A DNA stretch of 64,000 bases, from assembly GCA_030529845.1 (NCBI GenBank), contig JAUMWB010000005.1, positions 186,001-250,000 on the forward strand. Direction: 5' to 3'. The notes beneath the pieces are model-generated. The model saw nothing but the letters and a program-made list of their open reading frames with translations. It was not told the DNA's origin and searched no databases. A program made the position numbers and the translations under genes. Source of the stretch: Rothia sp. (in: high G+C Gram-positive bacteria) (lineage in GTDB: Bacteria; Actinomycetota; Actinomycetes; Actinomycetales; Micrococcaceae). Numbering within the stretch: position 1 is the first letter of the stretch; each line of letters opens with the position of its first letter. Below, piece after piece: positions 26,781-35,001 of this stretch.

Positions 26781-26813
26781 CGCTGGCACCGCACCTATGG
26801 TGCGGTGCCAGCG
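26781..26813 (-). terminator. Hairpin between iolE and iolG
   Basis: A perfect 15-bp stem (26781-26795 with 26799-26813) with a 3-base loop lies between two same-direction genes. There is no T-run on the minus strand, so it is more likely a partial attenuator or mRNA-stabilising hairpin than a full terminator. Confidence 0.5.
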
Positions 26814-26828
26814 TGGGTTAGTGGACTG

Positions 26829-27743
26829 TTAGGAGATGACGGTGCGAGAACCACAGCCAAGCAGGTAGTTCTTGGTGCGCTTGGCTATGGGTAGGGGAGT
26901 GTCAAAGGAATCGACAGGGTACATATCCTGCTCAACAATGCCAAAGAGTGGACGGCCTAGAGCTTCTGCGGCTTCGATGACCTTGGAGAGATCAGGCAGA
27001 CCGTGAGGGGGTTCGCACATGGCTCCAAGGCGGACGGCTTTGGAGAAAGACATTTCTTCTGCGCGAACCTGAGCTATGATTTCGGGATCTACCTGCTTAA
27101 GGTGCAGATAGCCGATACGGTCAGGGTATTTCTCAATCAGCTCTACGGATGAAGCACCACCATATTCAGCGTGACCGGTGTCGAGGCAGAGGGTGACAAG
27201 CTTGGGGTCGGTGACTGCCAGGAACTTTTCAATCTCTTCCATAGTCTCAACATGAGAGTCAGCATGGGAATGGAACTGTTGGAAGAGACCAAATTCTTTT
27301 TGCAGGGTTTCGCCGAGGCGATTATGGCCCGCCGCAAGATCATCCCATTGCTTATCGGTGAGAGTGGCGGGTTCAAGTTCCTTGCCGGTTTTATCATCAC
27401 GCCAAAGAGCGGGGATAACGACGATGTGCTGGGCGCCCATAGCTGCGGTAAGTTCTGCTACCTTGCGGGCTGGCTCCCAGGCGACGTCCCACTGATCAAG
27501 ACCGCGGTGGAAGGCAGTAAACACGGTACCTGCAGAAACCTGAAGATCACGGTCTTTGAGTTCCTTGGCTAGAATTTCGGGGTCTGCGGGAAGGTAGCCG
27601 TAGGGACCAAGTTCGATCCACTTATAGCCTGCTTCTACTACCTCGTCGAGGAAACGCTGCCAAGGGGTCTGGGCATCGTCCTCGGGGAACCATACACCCC
27701 AAGAATCGGGGGCGGTACCAATGATGAGCTTGTTTTCAGTCAT
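26829..27743 (-). CDS. iolE: myo-Inosose-2 dehydratase IolE
   Basis: Dehydrates scyllo-inosose to 3D-(3,5/4)-trihydroxycyclohexane-1,2-dione, the IolD substrate. The 304-residue TIM barrel begins with the family motif I-I-G-T-A-P-D-S-W-G-V-W-F-P. It has the metal-site strings F-H-S-H-A-D-S and C-L-D-T-G-H-A-E-Y and a C-terminal E-Q-D residue pair. ATG 27743 is preferred over an in-frame GTG four codons upstream. The gene has its own upstream region, separate from the iolC-to-iolA operon. Confidence 0.9.
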   Translation of the reverse strand: MTENKLIIGTAPDSWGVWFPEDDAQTPWQRFLDEVVEAGYKWIELGPYGYLPADPEILAKELKDRDLQVSAGTVFTAFHRGLDQWDVAWEPARKVAELTAAMGAQHIVVIPALWRDDKTGKELEPATLTDKQWDDLAAGHNRLGETLQKEFGLFQQFHSHADSHVETMEEIEKFLAVTDPKLVTLCLDTGHAEYGGASSVELIEKYPDRIGYLHLKQVDPEIIAQVRAEEMSFSKAVRLGAMCEPPHGLPDLSKVIEAAEALGRPLFGIVEQDMYPVDSFDTPLPIAKRTKNYLLGCGSRTVIS

Positions 27744-27834
27744 GCTTGTTTCCACGCTTTCGTCGTTGAAATATTGCCGGCATGTGGGCTTGATACGGCT
27801 GAATAAGCATTCAGCTGAATATGTACTTACATAC

Positions 27835-27871
27835 TATCAAAGTCGCTGGTTAGGGTCACTAAACTTTGATA
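27835..27871. promoter_or_regulatory. Inverted repeat TATCAAAGT in the iolE leader
   Basis: TATCAAAGT (27835-27843) and ACTTTGATA (27863-27871) form a 9-base inverted repeat with 19 bases between. The region upstream of iolE lacks the TGTCnnGACA and TTGGAAC operators, so this may be a site for another regulator. Confidence 0.35.
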
Positions 27872-27910
27872 AAGAGCGTGATAGTTTTTCTGTCGCTACG
27901 CTCCACAAAA

Positions 27911-27942
27911 CCGCCCGCCCCGGAGGCTACCGGGGCGGGCGG
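27911..27942 (-). terminator. Terminator of the iolC-Cgl0159-iolD-iolA operon
   Basis: CCGCCCGCCCCGG and CCGGGGCGGGCGG pair perfectly (13 bp, 6-base loop). On the minus strand TTTTGTGG follows. It begins 24 bases past the iolA stop. Confidence 0.85.
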
Positions 27943-27965
27943 GTACGTCCTGAACTTAATAGTCG

Positions 27966-29465
27966 CTAGTTACGGGACTCGAAGTTGAAGGAAGTCGCGG
28001 AGAGATCCTTACGTTCGGGGAAACGCTGGGTGACAGCCTTATTGCGTGTGTAGAAACGAAGGCCGTCCTCGCCGTAGATGTGGTGTTCACCGAACAAAGA
28101 GTCATTCCAGCCACCGAAGGAGTGGTTAGCAAGGGGTACAGGCAGAGGAACATTGACACCCACCATACCGACCTTGATGTCACGGGTGAACTTGCGTGCA
28201 GCATAGCCGGAATCAGTAAAGATGCAGGTGCCGTTACCAAAGGGATTGGAGTTAATAACCTCGATGCCCTCTTCCAGAGAGTCAACACGTACAACAACCA
28301 GTACAGGGCCAAAGATTTCTTCAGCGTAAGCACTCATTTCACGCTTGACGTTATCAATCAAGGTGGGGCCGACGAAGTAGCCATTCTCGTGGTCTTCAAC
28401 CAGAATGTCGCGTCCGTCCACAACAATTGCTGCGCCATCTGCCTCAGCTTCAGTGATGATGCGCTTGACTCGGTCACGGGAGGCGGGGGTGATGAGCGGA
28501 CCCATATCTGCACCGGCATCCATACCGTTGGCTACCTTAACCTCACGAGCCTTGGCAGCAACACGCTCCACAACAATATCTGCCGCTTCACCAACAGCAA
28601 CAGCTACAGAAATTGCCATGCAACGCTGTCCTGCTGCACCGAAGGCGGCAGCGGTCAGGTGATCTGCTACAACATCCATGTTGGCATCCGGCATGATGAG
28701 AGCATGATTCTTAGCGCCACCGAGAGCCTGTACACGCTTGCCATTCTTGGTAGCGGTCTCGTGGACGTACTGAGCAATAGGAGTAGAGCCAACAAAGGAG
28801 ACACCGTCAATGTCCTTATGGTTAAGCAGACCGTCCACCATTTCCTTACCACCGTGGAGCACATTGAAGACGCCATCGGGCAGGCCGGCTTCCTTCCAGA
28901 GCTTAGCAATGAAGTTCGCTGCACCGGGATCGCGCTCGGAAGGCTTGAGGATGAAAGTGTTACCTGCGGCAATAGCAATCGGTGCCATCCACAGCTGAAT
29001 CATGACGGGGAAGTTGAAAGGAGTGATACCTGCGACGATTCCCAGGGGCTGGCGAATAGAGAAAGCGTCGATGCCGGTAGCCGCCTGGGGAGTGTAGGCA
29101 CCAGAGATGAGGTTGGTGATACCGCAGGCATACTCAACAATTTCTTGGCCGCGGGCAATTTCACCCTTGGCGTCGGAGAGTACCTTGCCGTGCTCACGGA
29201 CTACTAGTTCAGCCAGTTCGTCAGTGTTAGCTACGAGCAGTTCGCGGAACTTGAAGAGAATAGAGGTGCGCTTGGCAAGGGAAAGCTCACGCCAAGTCTC
29301 GGAGGCTGTCTTTGCAGCCGCCACTGCCGCTTCAAGTTCGGTGGCACCACCCAGATGCAGGGAGCCGATGGTTTCACCGGTGGCAGGATTAAAGATGTCC
29401 TGGCGTTCGGTGCCTGCACTGGCTACTTCTACGCCATTGATGAAGTGCTGTACTTCGTAAGTCAC
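27966..29465 (-). CDS. iolA: (Methyl)malonate semialdehyde dehydrogenase, CoA-acylating, IolA/MmsA
   Basis: Last enzyme of the pathway: converts malonate semialdehyde with CoA and NAD+ to acetyl-CoA and CO2. An ALDH-superfamily protein of 499 residues with the NAD-binding F-V-G-S-T-P, I-T-P-F-N-F-P and the nucleophile Cys282 in G-Q-R-C-M-A. The CoA-acylating family signature near the C-terminus is F-G-G-W-N-D-S. It starts at GTG 29465 after AAGGAGAATTCC. It is the distal gene of a four-gene operon that ends at a strong terminator. Confidence 0.93.
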   Translation of the reverse strand: MTYEVQHFINGVEVASAGTERQDIFNPATGETIGSLHLGGATELEAAVAAAKTASETWRELSLAKRTSILFKFRELLVANTDELAELVVREHGKVLSDAKGEIARGQEIVEYACGITNLISGAYTPQAATGIDAFSIRQPLGIVAGITPFNFPVMIQLWMAPIAIAAGNTFILKPSERDPGAANFIAKLWKEAGLPDGVFNVLHGGKEMVDGLLNHKDIDGVSFVGSTPIAQYVHETATKNGKRVQALGGAKNHALIMPDANMDVVADHLTAAAFGAAGQRCMAISVAVAVGEAADIVVERVAAKAREVKVANGMDAGADMGPLITPASRDRVKRIITEAEADGAAIVVDGRDILVEDHENGYFVGPTLIDNVKREMSAYAEEIFGPVLVVVRVDSLEEGIEVINSNPFGNGTCIFTDSGYAARKFTRDIKVGMVGVNVPLPVPLANHSFGGWNDSLFGEHHIYGEDGLRFYTRNKAVTQRFPERKDLSATSFNFESRN

Positions 29466-29552
29466 GGAATTCTCCTTGGTAGATATCTGGTAGATGAAGT
29501 ATAGGGTGGACAGGGTAAGGCGTAAGGGGAGATACCTCGCCCCGCCAAGTCT

Positions 29553-31481
29553 TTAGAGGAAGGTGCGCTGCTTGGTCTTCCAGTCAGCGTAGGTTTCATA
29601 TGCCTTCTGGGTTGATTCCAGTTCGCTAGCACCAGTAACGGGCACATCCCACCAAGATTCTGAGGAAGGTGCGTCAATGAGCGGGTCTGATTCGACGTGG
29701 ATGACGATAGGACCGGAACCCTCAGGCGCCGCCTTGGCCTCTGCAATGGCCGCCGTGAGATCTTCACGGACGTTCTCGCCAGGTTCGACACGAATAACGC
29801 GGACGCCCAGAGATTCTGCATTGGTTGCCAAGTCGATGGGCAGGGTGTCACCATGGTCGAAGGAGTGCTTCTTGGCATCGTGCATACGGTACTTGGTACC
29901 AAAGCGCTGGGATCCGAGTGACTCTGAGAGTGCCCCGATGGAGGCATATCCGTGGTTCTGGATAAGCACGGTGATGAGTTTGATACCCTCAGCAACCGCG
30001 GTAACCAACTCAGTATGCATCATGAGGTAGGAGCCGTCGCCCACCATGACAACAACATCACGACCATCCTTTGTGTCCAGCGAAGCACGCTTGACACCTA
30101 ATCCGCCGGGAATTTCGTAGCCCATGCAAGAGTAGGCATATTCGACATGGTAGCCATGGGTGTCTTTAACACGCCAAAGCTTATGTAAGTCACCGGGCAG
30201 AGAACCCGCTGCGCAGATAACGACATCGCGGTCGTCCATTGCCTCATTGACGGCACCGATGATTTCATTCTGGCTCATTAGGGGGCGGTAGCGCTCGGCA
30301 AAAGCGGAGTCTACAATGCCGTCCCAGCGCTTCTTTTCGTCTACAATCTGGGCTGCCTGAGCCTCGCTCACCTTAAAGCCGCTCATGGCATCATTGAGCT
30401 TGACCAATGCCTTGCGAGCATCGGCGACGACGGTGAGGGAGGTACCCTGCTTATAGGCGTCAAAGGAAGCAACGTTGATGTTGACGAACTTGACATCGGG
30501 GTTCTGGAAGGCGGTGCGGGAGGCGGTGGTGAAGTCCTCGTAGCGGGTGCCGATACCGATGATGAGGTCGGCTTCGCGTACCAGGGCGTTGGAGGCGGTG
30601 GAGCCGGTGGAGCCAACGGCACCGAGGCAGAGGGGGTGGTCCCAGTTCATGACGCCTACGGCTGCCTGGGTGTAGGCAACAGGAATGCCGGTTGCTTCTG
30701 CGAACTTCTGCAGCTCGTCGGTGGCGAAGGCGTAGTGCACACCGCCGCCGGCGATGATGACGGGCTTCTTGGCGTCGCGGATTGCTGCCACTGCGGCGCG
30801 GATTTCTGCGTCTTCTGCTTCGGGGCGGCGGATACGCCATTCGCGGGGGGCGAGGAATTCGTCCGGTACCTCGATGATTTCTGCCTGGACGTCCTGGGGC
30901 AGGGCGATGGTGACGGCGCCGGTTTCGACGGGGTCGGTCAGTACGCGCATGCCGCCCAGCAGGGAGGCGAAGAGCATTTCGGGGCGCCAGACGCGGTCGA
31001 AGTAGCGGGAGACGGGGCGGAAGATGTCGTTGACGGTGATGTCGCCGGCGTCGGGGCGTTCGAGCTGCTGCAGTACGGGGTCAGCGGCACGGGTGGCGAA
31101 CTGATCGGAGGGCAACAGGAGCGCGGGCAGACGGTTAGTGGTTGCCAGGGCGGCACCGGTGACCATGTTGGAGGAGCCGGGGCCGATGGAGGTGGTCACG
31201 GCGTAGGTTGCGCGGCGGCGGGTGTGGCGGGCGTAGCCCACTGCCTGGTGCACCTGAGCTTGCTCATTGCGGCCCTGGTAGTAGGGCATGAGCTCGGGTT
31301 CAAGTTCCTGGTACTGGCGTAGTGCCTGGCCAACGCCTGCAACGTTACCGTGACCGAAGATGCCGAACATGCCGGGGATGGTGCGTTCGCGGTACTCAAC
31401 GCCTGCGACCTCGTCAACGGTGTACTGGTTGCCGAGGAATTTGACGGTTGCCTGGGCGACGGACATTTTCTGGGTTGCCAT
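29553..31481 (-). CDS. iolD: 3D-(3,5/4)-trihydroxycyclohexane-1,2-dione acylhydrolase IolD
   Basis: ThDP-dependent ring-cleaving enzyme producing 5-deoxy-D-glucuronate. The 642-residue length is right for IolD. It starts M-A-T-Q-K-M-S-V-A-Q-A-T-V-K-F, carries G-I-F-G-H-G-N-V-A-G typical of the family, I-G-P-G-S-S-N-M in the Pyr domain and the C-terminal ThDP motif G-D-G-S-Y ending near H-G-Y. The 5' half is more GC-rich and uses more G/C third positions than the island genes around 16-25 kb. Third gene of the iolC operon. Confidence 0.93.
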   Translation of the reverse strand: MATQKMSVAQATVKFLGNQYTVDEVAGVEYRERTIPGMFGIFGHGNVAGVGQALRQYQELEPELMPYYQGRNEQAQVHQAVGYARHTRRRATYAVTTSIGPGSSNMVTGAALATTNRLPALLLPSDQFATRAADPVLQQLERPDAGDITVNDIFRPVSRYFDRVWRPEMLFASLLGGMRVLTDPVETGAVTIALPQDVQAEIIEVPDEFLAPREWRIRRPEAEDAEIRAAVAAIRDAKKPVIIAGGGVHYAFATDELQKFAEATGIPVAYTQAAVGVMNWDHPLCLGAVGSTGSTASNALVREADLIIGIGTRYEDFTTASRTAFQNPDVKFVNINVASFDAYKQGTSLTVVADARKALVKLNDAMSGFKVSEAQAAQIVDEKKRWDGIVDSAFAERYRPLMSQNEIIGAVNEAMDDRDVVICAAGSLPGDLHKLWRVKDTHGYHVEYAYSCMGYEIPGGLGVKRASLDTKDGRDVVVMVGDGSYLMMHTELVTAVAEGIKLITVLIQNHGYASIGALSESLGSQRFGTKYRMHDAKKHSFDHGDTLPIDLATNAESLGVRVIRVEPGENVREDLTAAIAEAKAAPEGSGPIVIHVESDPLIDAPSSESWWDVPVTGASELESTQKAYETYADWKTKQRTFL

Positions 31482-31511
31482 GGTGTTCTTTCTGACTGCT
31501 GAGGGTGTAGG

Positions 31512-32420
31512 TTATGCCTGGTTATTGAGCAGGGAGGCGGCGGTTGCTACTGCGCCGGCGACGTCGCCATCTTCGGGGTAGAGCAGGGTGCGGCCCACGG
31601 TGAGGCCCTGCACGCCGGGGAGTTTGAGGGCTGCTTCCCAGGTGGCGAAGACTTCGTCGGGGGCACCGGAGGGGTCACCGCCGAGGAGGACGGTGGGCAG
31701 GGTGGTTGCTGCCATGACGCGTTCCATGTCGTCCACGACGGGGAGCTTCATCCAGGTGTAGGCGGTGGAGGCACCCAGGGCGGAGGCGATACCGACGGAC
31801 TTGATGACGGCGTCGGCGCTCAGGTCGTTGCGGATGGCACCGTCCACGGTTTCGGAGATGAAGGGTTCCACCATGGCGTAGAGGCCGCGTTCTGCCAGGG
31901 AGTCAACCGCCTTGGCGGTGGCTTCGAGGGTGGCAACGGTGTTGGAGTCGCCGTAGTGGATGCGGGTGAGCATTTTGCCGCCGTCTGCACCGAGCTTAAC
32001 CAGCATGTCTGCGGTGTGGCCGGTGAAGCGGTCGTCCATCTCGTTGACCAGGCCGGAGAGCCCACCACGGTTCATGGAGCCGAAGACGAGTTTGCCGTCG
32101 AGCGCACCCAGCAGGAGCAGGTCGTCGAGAATATCCGGGGAGGCGAGGACACCGTCCACGGCGGGGTTGGCGAGGGCTACCTGCAGGCGGTCGAGCAGGT
32201 CGCGGCGGTCTGCCATTGCCATGGGCTTGCTGCCCACCTTGTTGGCACCGCGGGCCGGGTGGTCTGCTGCGACGATGAAGTTCTGCTTGCCGTAGGTGGT
32301 GCCGGGGTGACGCTTGCGGCTTTCAGCGGCGCGGAAGACGGCCTGGGGATCCTCAAGGCGGGTCTGGGTGAGGTGTTCGTAGCGCTTGGGGTCGCGCTCT
32401 TCGCTGAGATTGATTGACAT
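31512..32420 (-). CDS. Cgl0159-family aldolase-like protein, probable DKG-phosphate aldolase
   Basis: (Beta/alpha)8 protein of 302 residues of the family named after Corynebacterium Cgl0159, often labelled deoxyribose-phosphate aldolase-like. It replaces IolJ in actinobacterial inositol clusters, which points to cleavage of 2-deoxy-5-keto-gluconate 6-phosphate into dihydroxyacetone phosphate and malonate semialdehyde. Landmarks are A-A-D-H-P-A-R-G near residue 48, M-N-R-G-G-L-S-G, and the phosphate-site string L-L-G-G-D-P-S-G. ATG 32420 has GGAAGAAG upstream; a longer frame start is unsupported. It lies between iolC and iolD with gaps of about 30 bases. Confidence 0.85.
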   Translation of the reverse strand: MSINLSEERDPKRYEHLTQTRLEDPQAVFRAAESRKRHPGTTYGKQNFIVAADHPARGANKVGSKPMAMADRRDLLDRLQVALANPAVDGVLASPDILDDLLLLGALDGKLVFGSMNRGGLSGLVNEMDDRFTGHTADMLVKLGADGGKMLTRIHYGDSNTVATLEATAKAVDSLAERGLYAMVEPFISETVDGAIRNDLSADAVIKSVGIASALGASTAYTWMKLPVVDDMERVMAATTLPTVLLGGDPSGAPDEVFATWEAALKLPGVQGLTVGRTLLYPEDGDVAGAVATAASLLNNQA

Positions 32421-32449
32421 GGGGTGTACTTCTTCCTTGAAGGGGCTCG

Positions 32450-33415
32450 TTAGAAGCCGCGGCCGCGCTCTTCGAGCAGGGCCTTGACCTCTGACTCGAC
32501 GGGCATTGCTTCTGAGCAAGCGATCTGGGATGCAACGATAGCACCAGCTGCGTTAGCGAAGTCCAGGACCTGCTGCAGGGGCCAGCCGGAGAGAATACCG
32601 TGGGTGAAGGCGCCGCCGAAGGAGTCACCTGCACCAAGACCGTTGGCGGTTTCAACGGGTACGGGCGCGGAGACAATGCGCTCGGTGGCGGTCTTTGCCA
32701 TCACACCCTGGGCACCCATCTTGACGACGGCGATCTTAACGCCGGCTTCGAGGAGGCGGTCTGCCTGCTCGTCGGGGGTGCCGTCGCCTACTGCGGTGGC
32801 GCATTCTTCGCGGTTACCGATGGCGATGGTGGCGTACTTGAGGGATTCCTTGGCAGCTGCGGTGGCGTCCTCGGGGTTAGCCCAGAACATGGGGCGGAAG
32901 TCGAGGTCGAGAATGGTGTGCTGGTCTTCTACCAGGTCTTCACGGGGGCGCGCTGCGTGGGCTGCGAGCTGGGCTTCGCGGGCGGGTTCCTGGCAGAGTC
33001 CGGTGAGGGTAGTCCAGAAAATCTTGGCGTTCTTTACGGCGTCGAGGTCTACCTGGTCCTTGGTGATTTGCAGGTCGGGAGCGGTGGGGAAACGGCCGTA
33101 GAAGTAGAGAGGGAAGTCTTCCGGGGGCTTGATGGCGCAGAAGGTGACGCAGGTCTGAAGATCATTGTTAACGATAACGTTCTTATCATCGGAACCATAG
33201 CGGTTGAGTTCACGGCGCAAGAAAACTCCGAAGGGGTCGTTACCAACGCTGGTAATCACCGAGGTCTTGTGCCCGTACTTGGCAGCAGCTACAGCGACAT
33301 TAGAGGGAGAACCACCCAGGAATTTACCGAAGGTTTCAACGTCTTCAAGCCCTACACCGATGTCATTAGGGTAGACATCTACGCTGATGCGGCCCATGGT
33401 CAGCAGTTCATACAT
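32450..33415 (-). CDS. iolC: 5-Dehydro-2-deoxygluconokinase IolC
   Basis: Phosphorylates 2-deoxy-5-keto-D-gluconate at C6. The 321-residue PfkB/ribokinase-fold protein starts M-G-R-I-S-V-D-V-Y after a short lead. It has the first PfkB signature G-G-S-P-S-N-V-A-V-A-A near residue 37 and the catalytic G-L-G-A-G-D-S-F-G-G near 260-268. It is the promoter-proximal gene of the operon; AAAGGAAA precedes the ATG. The upstream region holds IolR-like sites. Confidence 0.92.
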   Translation of the reverse strand: MYELLTMGRISVDVYPNDIGVGLEDVETFGKFLGGSPSNVAVAAAKYGHKTSVITSVGNDPFGVFLRRELNRYGSDDKNVIVNNDLQTCVTFCAIKPPEDFPLYFYGRFPTAPDLQITKDQVDLDAVKNAKIFWTTLTGLCQEPAREAQLAAHAARPREDLVEDQHTILDLDFRPMFWANPEDATAAAKESLKYATIAIGNREECATAVGDGTPDEQADRLLEAGVKIAVVKMGAQGVMAKTATERIVSAPVPVETANGLGAGDSFGGAFTHGILSGWPLQQVLDFANAAGAIVASQIACSEAMPVESEVKALLEERGRGF

Positions 33416-33491
33416 TGGCGTTTTCCTTTGTCAGTTGCAGATGGGGGCAGTGTTGCCAGTTTGCCTATATCCAGCGTGCACCATGTCACTT

Positions 33492-33525
33492 TGTCCTGTC
33501 AATCTTTGTAATGACATATTGACAA
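33492..33525. promoter_or_regulatory. IolR-like sites upstream of iolC
   Basis: TGTCCTGTCA at 33492-33501 differs from the IolR-type palindrome TGTCCTGACA at one base. On the minus strand TTGTCAATATGTCA (33525-33512) repeats exactly the promoter start of iolH. Both suggest shared control of the iolH-iolT and iolC operons. Confidence 0.5.
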
Positions 33526-33633
33526 AATTTTTCAGAATAGTGAGACTTATGTAAGGCAGCCCATACACCAGGCTGAATTCAGAGCCCCTATTCAGCAACA
33601 ATCACATTCAAACCACATTTTTAGACCTTAATT

Positions 33634-33647
33634 TTGGAACGGTTCAA
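33634..33647. promoter_or_regulatory. LacI-type operator upstream of isomerase gene
   Basis: TTGGAACGGTTCAA matches the two sites beside lacI and lies 26 bases before the start codon, just after a TTCAAA-16-TAATTT promoter-like pair (33607-33634). Confidence 0.6.
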
Positions 33648-33673
33648 CAACTATCGCCAGCCAAGGAGAAACC

Positions 33674-34678
33674 ATGAAACTCGGTGTCTATAGCGCAATC
33701 CTTCACGACCGCACCCTTGAAGAAGCCCTCACCATTGTTGCCAACCTAGGGCTCAAGGGATATGAACTCAACACCGGAGGTTTCCTGTCTCCCGTCCACG
33801 TCCCTGTTGATGCCATTCTCAAGAACCCCGAAATCGCCACAAACTACCTAGAGAAGTTTGAAACCGCTGGGCTGGAAATTGCAGGCCTCAACTGCAATGG
33901 CAACCCTCTGCACCCCAACCCTGAGATTGGCGAAAAACACGCAGAAGACATACGTAAATCAATCCGCCTCGCTCCCCTCTTAGGACAAAGCCGTGTAGTC
34001 ACTATGAGCGGTCTTCCCGGCACTGAACCCGGCACCAAACACCCTGCCTGGCATGTCAATACATGGAGCTCTGGAACCCTGGATTCTCTGGATTACCAGT
34101 GGGAAGTTGCAACTCAGTTCTGGGAGGAAATTGAAGAATTGGCTGCTAAAAACGGCGTGAAAGTCGCCTTAGAATTGCATCCTCAGAACCTAGTCTTCAA
34201 CCCACCCACAGCAAAGCGCCTCGTAGAACGCATCAACGCCAAGCATATCGGTGTAGAGCTAGATGCCTCCCATCTTTTCTGGCAGCAGATGGATCCCATT
34301 AAGGCTGTCCGCTGGCTAGGAGACCTAACCTTCCATTCTGCCGCCAAGGATGTACGCATCAACCCTGGAAATGCGGCAATCTACGGAGTGTTGGATGACC
34401 GATTCCGCCGTTTGACTCCAGAAGAAAACCGTACAAACATCGGAGGCAATGAATATGTCAACGAATGGCCTCAGGACTCAGCTTGGGATTTTGTTGCTGT
34501 TGGCATCGGGCACGATGCCGCCTACTGGGCAGAGTTTATGAAGGCCCTTTATGAAGTAGATAAGAACATGTGGGTCAACATTGAACATGAAGACACCTCC
34601 ATGGGAGCGATTGAAGGTCTTGAATACGCGGCTAAGACCCTATTTGAAGCAGCCAAGATAGCCAATATTGATGTCTAG
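33674..34678 (+). CDS. Sugar phosphate isomerase/epimerase family TIM-barrel protein
   Basis: 334-residue member of the xylose-isomerase-like superfamily, related to IolE/IolI/IolH. It begins M-K-L-G-V-Y-S-A-I-L-H. Metal-site residues are visible in V-A-L-E-L-H-P, G-V-E-L-D-A-S-H and W-V-N-I-E-H-E-D. Such proteins interconvert inososes or keto-sugars, or epimerise keto-hexoses. AAGGAG lies just before the ATG. It is the last gene of the island, in its own unit under a LacI-type operator. Together with the LacI-controlled dehydrogenase at 21668 it may handle a second inositol isomer; this is inference. Confidence 0.8.
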   Translation: MKLGVYSAILHDRTLEEALTIVANLGLKGYELNTGGFLSPVHVPVDAILKNPEIATNYLEKFETAGLEIAGLNCNGNPLHPNPEIGEKHAEDIRKSIRLAPLLGQSRVVTMSGLPGTEPGTKHPAWHVNTWSSGTLDSLDYQWEVATQFWEEIEELAAKNGVKVALELHPQNLVFNPPTAKRLVERINAKHIGVELDASHLFWQQMDPIKAVRWLGDLTFHSAAKDVRINPGNAAIYGVLDDRFRRLTPEENRTNIGGNEYVNEWPQDSAWDFVAVGIGHDAAYWAEFMKALYEVDKNMWVNIEHEDTSMGAIEGLEYAAKTLFEAAKIANIDV

Positions 34679-35001
34679 TCAGTTTTGGTGCAAGGATGAC
34701 TCCATCGTCTATCAGCTACTCAAAGACCAGTAGTCGGCATTTTTGCCCCACCATTTAACGAGAGAAAGCGAGCCAGCCGGCTCGCTTTTCTCAAACACAC
34801 ACACATTTCTTGCGACCCTCACGGGCGGCTACCTTTTCGAGAATGAAACACACTTTTCTCTGAAGGGATTCTCACGAATCTTGAGCTTTCCGGTTGTCTC
34901 TCCTTGAGCTCTTGATATAAGTATGGCAACCCAGTCTATGCGGTAGACCAGCAGAACCTGTGCTTTAGCTATGCACCAAGAAAACCCGATATAACGGGCT
35001 C
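34679..35001. other. Convergent intergenic region, 323 bp, at the right edge of the inositol island
   Basis: Contains the terminator repeat at 34754-34788, then about 200 bases without a gene. A weak minus-strand hairpin (GCCCG-TTATAT-CGGGT near 34986-35001) could end the next gene. CACACACACA at about 34794-34804 is a short simple repeat. Confidence 0.45.
34754..34788. terminator. Terminator-type repeat, right copy
   Basis: TTTAACGAGAG followed by stem AAAGCGAGCC (34765-34774) and GGCTCGCTTT (34779-34788), ending in T. Except for the loop it is the same as 15865-15898 and in the same orientation. Confidence 0.8.

Noticed and set aside
28080-29207. Long open frame antisense to iolA (375 codons)
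   Set aside because: No ribosome site or domain, and it mirrors the codon bias of iolA on the other strand. Similar antisense frames over the ThDP enzyme (9463-10359), iolC (32600-33511) and the biotin carboxylase (41530-42435) were rejected for the same reason.
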